A DNA stretch of 8,206 bases from an uncultured Rhodopirellula sp. (GTDB lineage Bacteria; Planctomycetota; Planctomycetia; Pirellulales; Pirellulaceae), in NCBI GenBank assembly GCA_913061385.1, contig CAJXTM010000120.1, forward strand, positions 1 to 8,206, given 5' to 3'. Below, piece after piece: positions 1-6,117 of the stretch (the stretch's first letter is position 1; every line of letters begins with the position of its first letter). The notes beneath the pieces were generated by a model. It was not told where the DNA came from. It searched no databases and saw nothing but the letters and a program-made list of their open reading frames with translations. A program made the translations under genes and the position numbers.

Positions 1-35
1 GGTCTCGTGGGCTCGGAGATGTGTATAAGAGACAG
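1..35. other. Nextera (Tn5) sequencing adapter, left end
   Basis: Bases 2-16 match the Illumina Nextera read-2 tail (GTCTCGTGGGCTCGG) and bases 17-35 match the 19-bp Tn5 mosaic end AGATGTGTATAAGAGACAG. Base 1 may be the last base of an index. This is synthetic DNA left by tagmentation library preparation, not part of the organism. The same adapter lies inverted at 8173-8206. Confidence 0.98.
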
Positions 36-716
36 ATAGTGCTGGGCAACGACAGATCGATAAAGATCATTTTGGGGATAGTCCGGAGGAACGGTTACCG
101 TCGCTGGATCAACCTTGCGAGAGGCTGGGAATTTGGCAGTGTTGTTCTTTCCGCCAGCTGTTTGAATCTGGCCAAAAAATGGCTGGTTCTCCTGCAGTGT
201 TTTCCACGGAATTGAATTCCTGGATTTTTGCTCCAATGAATAGGTTGCAGCGTTGTCCCAAACAAAGTTGTAGTCGGATTTTCCAAGGTTGAAGGTGAAG
301 TAGCCACTTTCTTTAACCAGCTCGGGAAGCAGTTTCATGCGGTCAGGTAAATAAAGCTTGGCCGGGCCTCGAGAAGAACGATGTTCGTGAGCATTGAAGC
401 GGATTTGGTTTTGACCACCCATCAACGCAGAACGGCAAGCAGAGCAAACCGGCGCTGGCACAAACGCACGGGAAAATAGAATGCCACGTGATGCCAGGGA
501 ATCAATGTTTGGCGTTAAACCCTGGTTGATCGGGTCTCCGTAGCAACCCATCCATGGCGAGGTGTCTTCGGCAAACAGCCACAGAATATTGGGCCGACTT
601 TTCGGTTGGATCTTCCTGGGTTGAGGATCCTGGGCAGAAACGCAAGATGCGCATGGTGCTAGGTGCAATAAAAAAGCTAGCAATAAGGTGGAGCAGGTCA
701 GGTTTTGTCGTCGCAT
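36..716 (-). CDS. Secreted type I sulfatase, N-terminal 227 residues (truncated by window edge)
   Basis: Arylsulfatase-family hydrolase that removes sulfate esters, probably from sulfated polysaccharides, in the periplasm or outside the cell. The frame is open from the ATG at 716 to the adapter junction at 36, so the C-terminal part is missing. Residues 1-28 form a signal peptide (basic start, Leu-rich core, likely cleavage VSA|QD). Residues 41-60 read RPNILWLFAEDTSPWMGCYG, the family's first metal-binding segment, with E50-D51 in place of the more common DD. TPNIDSLASRG follows at 68-78. The formylglycine site is C91 in CSACR (91-95), followed by SALMGG. This matches C-x-A-x-R rather than the usual C-x-P-x-R. 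I saw no clear Shine-Dalgarno sequence before the start. The gene diverges from the efflux gene at 1005. The substrate cannot be told from this fragment. Confidence 0.93.
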
Positions 717-928
717 GATGCCAGAAGTCAGAGCGTCAATGAAAAGGAATGTCTCTAGGATAACCTTTCCACACTTTTCGGTTTGGAAAAACGTGTTTTG
801 TTGAGGGAGTTGGGTGGTTTATCGCTGTCTGAGTTCGCCATTACTCAAGTTGGTTGGCGTACGGAACCGATTCTTCTTTTGTACGATCATGAGGTAATCA
901 TTGCTGTGCAGCGTCCTTGTTGGCGTTC

Positions 929-968
929 ATGCGATCATCATTTTGGGTCCACGCGGTCATCATTATGG
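929..968 (+). repeat. Two imperfect 18-bp direct repeats spaced 22 bp apart
   Basis: ATGCGATCATCATTTTGG (929-946) and ACGCGGTCATCATTATGG (951-968) agree at 15 of 18 positions. The 22-bp period is about two helical turns, so both copies would face the same side of the DNA. They lie 37-76 bases upstream of the efflux start codon, a suitable place for a regulator-binding site. A looser GATCAT occurs near 885-890. Function is inferred; it may be chance. Confidence 0.4.
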
Positions 969-993
969 ATTCGAGTTGTGCATTCGATTCGGC

Positions 994-998
994 AGAGG
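994..998 (+). promoter_or_regulatory. Ribosome binding site deciding the efflux gene start
   Basis: AGAGG lies 6 bases before the ATG at 1005. It supports this start over the upstream TTG at 783, as does the signal peptide that begins exactly at 1005. Confidence 0.7.
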
Positions 999-1004
999 TC
1001 AGCC

Positions 1005-2537
1005 ATGCGAGTGAAGTTCGAACATACTGCTCGATCGATACCTGTCGGTGTGCTTATTGCATTCTTCATGTTTACGTACTCGACGCAGCTTTTGGGTCAA
1101 CAGACGAGACGTTCGGCTAGTCGCGGGTCATTGATCGTCGATGGATCGTTACCAAAGACAGCACAGCCAGCAGCACAAGTGGCAGCGAACCCCCTTGTCA
1201 TGCCGTTGGAACTCAGCGGGACGCTTCAGCGATTGCTAGTTGACGGACCCCTGGACGCTGTTGCAGCATCCGGTGACGAGAAATCTGTCAGCCAGGTGAC
1301 ACCAGAGCCTGTCATTGGGCTGACCATTGAATCTTTGGAAGTGCTTGCAACGAATTCGAATCCATCGATTCTGAGAGCGAATGCACTGGTCGCTGCCGCA
1401 CGGGCGCGAGCCTATCAAGTGGGATTGCGATCCAATCCAGAAGTTGGTTTTGACTTTCAGCAACTGGGCAGTGATGGGCGTGCTGAACAGTATGGTGTCT
1501 TGGTCCAGCAGGAAGTCGTGCGAGGACAAAAACTGCAATTGAACCGTTCCATCGTAATGCACGAAGTTAGGGTGTTGGAGCAGGCGTGGTTCGCACAACG
1601 TCAACGTGTGCTCACGGATGTTCACATTGCCTATGTCCGTGCATTGCGAGCGGCGAAGCAACTGAAGCTTTCGAAGCAGTTGGTCGAAATTGGACGTCAG
1701 GCGATCGACGTTTCCAATGAATTACTAAGCATTGGTGAAATCAGTCGTGCCGAATTATTGCAGGCAGAGATTGAAGTTGAGTCAGCTGAAATCGTTTTAA
1801 GGAATGCAGAAAATCACCAGAATGCAGTTTGGCGTGAACTTGCAGCGGTGACGGGACAGGATTTTCTGCAGGTCCAGCCCCTTGTGGGAGACCTCTCTGT
1901 ATCGGGCGAGGATCTGCAGTTTGAACAGTCGCTACAGGACCTTCGAAGTAGGAGTCCAGAAGTGGCCGCTTTGTTCGCAGAAATTGAGCGTGCCCGATGC
2001 AACCTGAAGCGGCAGCAGGTGGAAGTCAAACCCAATGTCACAGTACAAGGCCTGTTCAATTGGCGAGACAATGGGATTGGGGGTGGTCCTGACGGAGCGA
2101 TCACAGTCGCACTGCCTCTACCTTTGTGGAACAAGAATCAAGGTGGAATCCGTGAAGCGCGGCATCAACTGAATGCTGCGCAACATGCGTTAAGTCAGGT
2201 GGAACTGCAACTCAAGCAAAGGTTGACTCCTGTATTTGAGCAGTACCGGAATTCTCAGGAAGAAGTTCGCCGGTACGAGGCTCGGATTTTGCCCAAGGTT
2301 GCTGAAACTCTGGAGTTGACTCGAAAAGCCTACGAATTGGGTCAGGTGAATTTCACTAGCCTGCTTCTGGTTCAGAGGACTTATGCGAATACACAGTTAT
2401 CACATCTTGATGCTCAGGAAGAGCAACGCATTGCACAGTTGAGGATCTCAGGCATGCTGCTTTTCGGGAGCTTCTCAACGCCAATGCCAATGACAACGCG
2501 AACATCAATTCGAACGTCGCCTGCACGTAGATATTGA
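1005..2537 (+). CDS. TolC/CzcC-like outer-membrane efflux protein (OEP family)
   Basis: Outer-membrane channel subunit of a tripartite export system; it would form a trimeric beta-barrel with a periplasmic alpha-helical tunnel. The protein is 510 aa. Residues 1-32 form a signal peptide (MRVKFEHTAR, then a hydrophobic run ending at LLGQQ). A low-complexity linker covers about 33-105. Two OEP repeats follow, at about 106-288 and 303-482. They are rich in heptad-like helices and carry typical family segments: RSNPEVGF (142-149) entering the first barrel strands, LPLPLWNKNQGG (370-381) at the second, and GQVNFTSLLLVQRTY (446-460) near the end. Length is usual for the family. The ATG at 1005 is chosen for its AGAGG site and the signal peptide. 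No membrane-fusion or RND/ABC partner lies within the window: the next gene is a peptidase 177 bases on, and the neighbour upstream is divergent. The transported substrate is therefore unknown; metal-type (CzcC-like) efflux is only a family resemblance. Confidence 0.9.
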   Translation: MRVKFEHTARSIPVGVLIAFFMFTYSTQLLGQQTRRSASRGSLIVDGSLPKTAQPAAQVAANPLVMPLELSGTLQRLLVDGPLDAVAASGDEKSVSQVTPEPVIGLTIESLEVLATNSNPSILRANALVAAARARAYQVGLRSNPEVGFDFQQLGSDGRAEQYGVLVQQEVVRGQKLQLNRSIVMHEVRVLEQAWFAQRQRVLTDVHIAYVRALRAAKQLKLSKQLVEIGRQAIDVSNELLSIGEISRAELLQAEIEVESAEIVLRNAENHQNAVWRELAAVTGQDFLQVQPLVGDLSVSGEDLQFEQSLQDLRSRSPEVAALFAEIERARCNLKRQQVEVKPNVTVQGLFNWRDNGIGGGPDGAITVALPLPLWNKNQGGIREARHQLNAAQHALSQVELQLKQRLTPVFEQYRNSQEEVRRYEARILPKVAETLELTRKAYELGQVNFTSLLLVQRTYANTQLSHLDAQEEQRIAQLRISGMLLFGSFSTPMPMTTRTSIRTSPARRY

Positions 2538-2701
2538 TTTTCTGCTTCGCCGAGAACGCATGTTGAACCGCTTGTCCTGTTCTTATGTTCCTCTCGATTC
2601 ACTCCGGCATGCTGCGTCCGATAGCGTTAGAATGCCGTTGCCTCGCAGTTGGGTTTTCGGCTGATTGAGGACGCGTGAGAACCGTGACCAAATGGTATGC
2701 C

Positions 2702-2706
2702 AAGGA
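2702..2706 (+). promoter_or_regulatory. Ribosome binding site for the prolyl oligopeptidase gene
   Basis: AAGGA ends 8 bases before the ATG at 2715 and favours that codon over the in-frame ATG at 2697, which has no clear Shine-Dalgarno sequence before it. The earlier start would add MPRKKI and give a more basic signal-peptide front, so it remains possible. Confidence 0.55.
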
Positions 2707-2714
2707 AAAAAATA

Positions 2715-4919
2715 ATGGGATTGCGTGCGTGTTTGAGTGTTTTCGTTGTGCTGGGGTTGGTTTCGGTAAGTGCCGCAATGCGGGTGCATGCTCAGGAGAA
2801 GTCTGGCGATATTCCGGTCACGGCAACGAAAACTGTTACAGATGACTACCACGGGACAACTGTCAGTGAGGACTTTCGATGGTTGGAAGATGGGCAGAGC
2901 TCCGTGGTTCAGAAATGGAGCGATAGGCAGAATGGCTACGCACGCAGTATTCTTGATAGCTTGCCTGGCGTGCCAAAGCTACGACAGCAGGTCTCACAGA
3001 TTCTCAGTGCCAGAACTGTGGGTTACGGGAATGTGGCATTGCGTGGTGGAAAATGTTTTGCCATCAAACGCGAGCCACCGCGGCAACAGCCATTCATCGT
3101 GGTCATGAATTCAGTGAATGATGTGTCAGACGCACGCATCGTTGTCGATCCCAACAAGCTTGATTCATCTGGCACGACTTCGATTGATTGGTACAAGGTT
3201 TCGCCTGATGGAAAGTGGTTGGCTGTATCGCTTTCCAGTGGCGGCAGTGAAGTTGGTAACTTGATGCTTTATGATGTCGAAACAGGAAAAGCAATTGCCA
3301 GTGACCGCATTGATTATGTGAATAGTGGGACGGCAGGTGGATCACTTGCTTGGTTCCCTGACAGTTCGGGCTTCTTTTACACCCGGCATTTTAAGGTCGC
3401 GCCCGAAAATCCTGATGATCTGAATGTTTACCAGCATGTTTACCAGCATGTTTACCAGCATGTTTACCGTCACGAGTTGGGGGAAGCTTCTGCCAGTGAT
3501 GTTTATGAATTGGGAAAGGGGTTCCCACAGATCGCCGAAATTCAACTGGTGCTGAATGAGCAGACCGGTGATTTATTGGCCACTGTGCAAAAGGGTGATG
3601 GTGGTGAGTTTGCTCATTACTTGCGCCGTTCCAATGGTCACTGGCGGAAGTTCAGTCGATTTGGTGACGGCATAAAACAGGCTGTGTTTGGTAATCAAAA
3701 CGACCTGTTTGTGGTAACACTTAATGATGCTCCAAAGGGGAAGATTGTTCGTGTTCCTATCTCAACCCTCGATGTGCAGAATTCACCAACACTCATTGCT
3801 GAAGGCAAGGACACCATCGTCACCAGTGGTGTTGCATTTTGGGGAGAGACAACCATTCTGCCGATGCAAGATCGGTTGTATGTGGTTTATCAATTGGGGG
3901 GACCGAGTGAGTTGAGGTGCTTTGATTACAAGGGCCGACCGTTGCCTGCACCCGGACAATTGAAAGTAGCAGCAATCCATGGTTTGCAAGCGATAGGCAA
4001 GGAATCCGTGCTATTTGGAAATACGTCGTACACAGAACCGGATGCCTATTATCGGTATGACGTGGGAACCGGTAAAACCATGAAGACTCAGATCGCAAAC
4101 GTTTCCGCAACAACGATGGATGGGGCGCGAGTGATTCGGAAGTTTGCGACGTCGGCTGACGGCACAAAAATTCCACTCAATATTATCTTGCCTCCAGGTG
4201 TCACACCGGATGAGTCCAATGCTTGTCTCGTTTATGGGTATGGAGGATACGGTGTCAATTTGGAGCCCCGGTTCAAGCCTCTGAATCGGATCTTGATGGA
4301 CTACAAAGTGATCTATGTGGTGGCCAATCTCAGGGGCGGTGGAGAATACGGAGAACAGTGGCATCTCGAAGGTAATCTCACGAACAAACAAAATGTCTTC
4401 GATGATTTTGCTGCATGCGTCAAATATATGAGTGCAAATGGCTACACGACGTCGGAAAGAACTGGAATTCTTGGCGGCAGTAACGGTGGTTTATTAATGG
4501 GGGCAGCGTTGACTCAGCACCCTGATATGGTCAAAGCAGTCGTCTCGCTTGTAGGTATTTATGACATGTTGCGTGTGGAGCTTTCTCCGAATGGTGCGTT
4601 CAACGTGACCGAGTTTGGCACAGTCAAAAATAAAGATCAGTTCAAGGCACTCTTTGGTTATTCTCCCTATCACAATGTGCAGAATGGCGTGGATTACCCA
4701 GCGGTTTTATTCATGACAGGTGAAAATGATCCACGTGTTGATCCGATGCAGTCTCGGAAAATGACTGCCCGATTGCAACAAGCGACGACGGCCGATGCAC
4801 CCATTCTGCTTCGCACCAGTGCAAACGCAGGACACGGAAGTGGAAATTCGCTGAGCGAGCAAATCGAGCAAAGCGTGGACCTTTACGCGTTCCTGTTCAG
4901 TTACCTGCAAGTTGATTGA
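2715..4919 (+). CDS. Secreted prolyl oligopeptidase (serine peptidase family S9A)
   Basis: Serine peptidase that cleaves after proline in short peptides, here probably in the periplasm. From the ATG at 2715 the protein is 734 aa (740 from 2697), close to the family's usual ~700 plus a signal peptide. Residues 1-26 form the signal peptide (cleavage near VHA|QE). The S9A N-terminal segment YHGTTVSEDFRWLED follows at 45-59. A beta-propeller covers about 65-465, including the blade-like SPDGKWLAVSLSSGGSE (163-179) and SLAWFPDSSGFFYTR (210-224). The alpha/beta-hydrolase domain covers about 470-734. Catalytic residues are S589 in GGSNGG (587-592), D672 in GENDPRVDP and H707 in NAGHGSG; the VYGYGGYG segment (506-513) precedes them. 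All key residues are present, so it should be active. An in-frame YQHV tandem repeat (239-250) interrupts the propeller. The last 19 bases overlap the convergent gene ending at 4901. No terminator was seen. Confidence 0.95.
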   Translation: MGLRACLSVFVVLGLVSVSAAMRVHAQEKSGDIPVTATKTVTDDYHGTTVSEDFRWLEDGQSSVVQKWSDRQNGYARSILDSLPGVPKLRQQVSQILSARTVGYGNVALRGGKCFAIKREPPRQQPFIVVMNSVNDVSDARIVVDPNKLDSSGTTSIDWYKVSPDGKWLAVSLSSGGSEVGNLMLYDVETGKAIASDRIDYVNSGTAGGSLAWFPDSSGFFYTRHFKVAPENPDDLNVYQHVYQHVYQHVYRHELGEASASDVYELGKGFPQIAEIQLVLNEQTGDLLATVQKGDGGEFAHYLRRSNGHWRKFSRFGDGIKQAVFGNQNDLFVVTLNDAPKGKIVRVPISTLDVQNSPTLIAEGKDTIVTSGVAFWGETTILPMQDRLYVVYQLGGPSELRCFDYKGRPLPAPGQLKVAAIHGLQAIGKESVLFGNTSYTEPDAYYRYDVGTGKTMKTQIANVSATTMDGARVIRKFATSADGTKIPLNIILPPGVTPDESNACLVYGYGGYGVNLEPRFKPLNRILMDYKVIYVVANLRGGGEYGEQWHLEGNLTNKQNVFDDFAACVKYMSANGYTTSERTGILGGSNGGLLMGAALTQHPDMVKAVVSLVGIYDMLRVELSPNGAFNVTEFGTVKNKDQFKALFGYSPYHNVQNGVDYPAVLFMTGENDPRVDPMQSRKMTARLQQATTADAPILLRTSANAGHGSGNSLSEQIEQSVDLYAFLFSYLQVD
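3426..3473 (+). repeat. 12-bp tandem repeat inside the prolyl oligopeptidase gene
   Basis: The unit GTTTACCAGCAT occurs three times without mismatch (3426-3437, 3438-3449, 3450-3461), followed by a degraded fourth copy GTTTACCGTCAC (3462-3473). It encodes YQHV-YQHV-YQHV followed by YRHE. Because the unit is a multiple of three, gain or loss of copies keeps the frame. The last copy looks like the ancestral VYRHELG propeller strand from which the others arose by slippage. Confidence 0.95.
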
Positions 4920-5746
4920 TTTCTTGACCGAAGAGTGCCACTGTAAGTACCAGTGCGCGGCATGCTAAAGCTTGCGTCAGTGGCATAAACACTTGACATT
5001 GCAGAAGCACCTTCCGATGTCATTGACGAGCTGTACTGAGGGTAAGTAGGCTCAGATTCGGATGTGTAAAAAGATTTGGCGGTGGTCAGATCTTCTGGGC
5101 GGAAGAACTTGATGTTCCCTCGATAAGTCGATTGCATTCGATCGAGATTAGCAAGCTTTGTCCACGTCAGGGCATTGGCTTGATGCCAGACGATTGCCTG
5201 GGCAACCGTCTGCTGGATTTGGCCCGCACCGAGCTGCTGACATACCTGCGTGATGATGGGATCCTCTGTAAATGTTTCCAGAGGAATCATTCGGTAGGCA
5301 ATACGTGGCTGCGGGTCCGGTTTGCCGTGTTCAAGGCATACCATTCTTGCTTTCAGTTTGCGGACTTTGCCCGGCGCTATTCGCATCATTCCCATTCCGA
5401 GGCCTTGGCCGTTTCCTAAGCCCTGGCCATGACCCATGCCGATTCCTCCACCGATGGTTTGGTTTGCGCCCCCGCCCGCTGGGTTTTGATTCGGATTTTG
5501 ACCAAATTGGCCTAGAACGGGTGCGGCAGCAATCGCCTTGGGCATTCGCAACTGCAAGGGTGCGTCAGATTCATTTTTGATCAGCACATTGGCTTGTTTC
5601 GAATTGAGTGCGATGAACTGCACCGTCACATCACCTTGATCAATCGCCTGAAATAGGTCGATGCCTGTTTCTTTTGCCGAGACCTGCAATGTGCCGATCC
5701 AACCGGCTGCGAATAGGAACAAGCAAGCAGAAGTTGTGTATCTCAT
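4901..5746 (-). CDS. Secreted Gly-rich protein of unknown function
   Basis: I do not recognise a named family. The protein is 281 aa with a signal peptide (MRYTTSACLFLFAAGWIGTL, cleavage near VSA|KE at 24). Residues 29-78 look like a small beta domain (DVTVQFIALNSKQANVLIKN). A Gly/Asn/Gln-rich linker follows at 79-120, with GQGLG twice and GMGM. A second domain lies at about 121-200: MRIAPGKVRKLKARMVCLEHGKPDP, then YRMIPLETFTEDP, then a helix VAQAIVWHQANALTWTKLANLDR. C137 and C169 could form a disulfide. The tail (225-281) is rich in Ser, Thr and Tyr. From memory, similar two-part 'VCLEHGKPDP...VAQAIVWH' proteins occur among exported planctomycete proteins, but I cannot name the domain. A weak GGGAA lies 7 bases before the start. 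The 3' end overlaps the peptidase gene by 19 bases, tail to tail, so the two are separately transcribed. Confidence 0.85.
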   Translation of the reverse strand: MRYTTSACLFLFAAGWIGTLQVSAKETGIDLFQAIDQGDVTVQFIALNSKQANVLIKNESDAPLQLRMPKAIAAAPVLGQFGQNPNQNPAGGGANQTIGGGIGMGHGQGLGNGQGLGMGMMRIAPGKVRKLKARMVCLEHGKPDPQPRIAYRMIPLETFTEDPIITQVCQQLGAGQIQQTVAQAIVWHQANALTWTKLANLDRMQSTYRGNIKFFRPEDLTTAKSFYTSESEPTYPQYSSSMTSEGASAMSSVYATDASFSMPRTGTYSGTLRSRNQSTCR

Positions 5747-5839
5747 GTGTCAATTCCCGTGAGAGGTGTAAACGACGAGAGTTCATCAACAGAGCAGACT
5801 TCGTGCCAAGAACACCGTTTTGTGATGAACACGTGATTC

Positions 5840-5876
5840 GATGCTGAATGCGGATTGGTGCAAGAGAATCAGCATC
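5840..5876. repeat. Perfect 8-bp inverted repeat with 21-base spacer
   Basis: GATGCTGA (5840-5847) is exactly complementary to TCAGCATC (5869-5876). It sits 94-130 bases upstream of the minus-strand start at 5746. No T-run follows on either side, so it is not a terminator; it could be a split operator or chance. Confidence 0.45.
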
Positions 5877-6069
5877 AAATACGCCTGAGCCACGATCGTA
5901 CACATGTCCTGTTTTGCTACACATCTGCCTCGAATTCACTGCGTTGCCAAGAATCCACAGAGTCGGTTTCAGACAACGTGAATAATCTGGGGGTATCGGG
6001 TAAGATCTGGGTGCCCGAAGTGGTTTGGCACAGCGACATGGTGTGCATCGCGAATCACTTGGCAAATCC

Positions 6070-6090
6070 CAGAAATGGGAGTCATTTCTG
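6070..6090. promoter_or_regulatory. Perfect 8-bp dyad with 5-base loop upstream of metallopeptidase gene
   Basis: CAGAAATG (6070-6077), GGAGT, CATTTCTG (6083-6090) form a perfect palindrome that ends 27 bases before the ATG at 6118. It could be an operator for a dimeric regulator or a hairpin in the 5' leader. No run of T follows, which argues against termination. The role is inferred from position only. Confidence 0.5.
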
Positions 6091-6117
6091 AAACCATTTT
6101 GCAAGTGAAAAAAAGAC

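Larger units (their letters stand above)
717..1004. other. Divergent intergenic region between sulfatase and efflux genes
   Basis: These 288 bases separate two divergent start codons and should hold both promoters. I could not assign convincing -35/-10 pairs. TATCCT, read on the minus strand near 762-757, is a weak -10-like match for the sulfatase. A 6-bp inverted repeat TTTCCA (766-771) / TGGAAA (784-789) with a 12-base spacer, and the 22-bp-period direct repeat at 929-968, are the only structured elements seen. The frame of the downstream gene stays open back to 783, but that extension looks non-coding. Confidence 0.5.
5747..6117. other. Divergent intergenic region between unknown gene and metallopeptidase gene
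   Basis: These 371 bases lie between divergent starts (5746 minus, 6118 plus) and should hold both promoters. I saw no convincing sigma-70 pair, riboswitch or small RNA. Two perfect 8-bp inverted repeats are present (5840-5876 and 6070-6090). Open frames across it, such as 5855-6091 plus and the minus frame through 6215-5640, lack ribosome sites and any recognisable protein character. Confidence 0.5.

Noticed and set aside
783..1004. N-terminal extension of the efflux protein by 74 residues from a TTG at 783
   Set aside because: The extension has no export signal and would bury the obvious signal peptide that starts at 1005, which also has its own ribosome site. The open frame is likely chance.
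2605..2637. Terminator after the efflux gene (CGGCAT ... ATGCCG)
   Set aside because: The stem is only 6 bp, the loop is 21 bases and no T-run follows.
5855..6091. Small 78-residue plus-strand gene in the intergenic region
   Set aside because: No Shine-Dalgarno sequence, no signal or domain pattern, and it runs through the 6070-6090 dyad. Not enough support for a gene.
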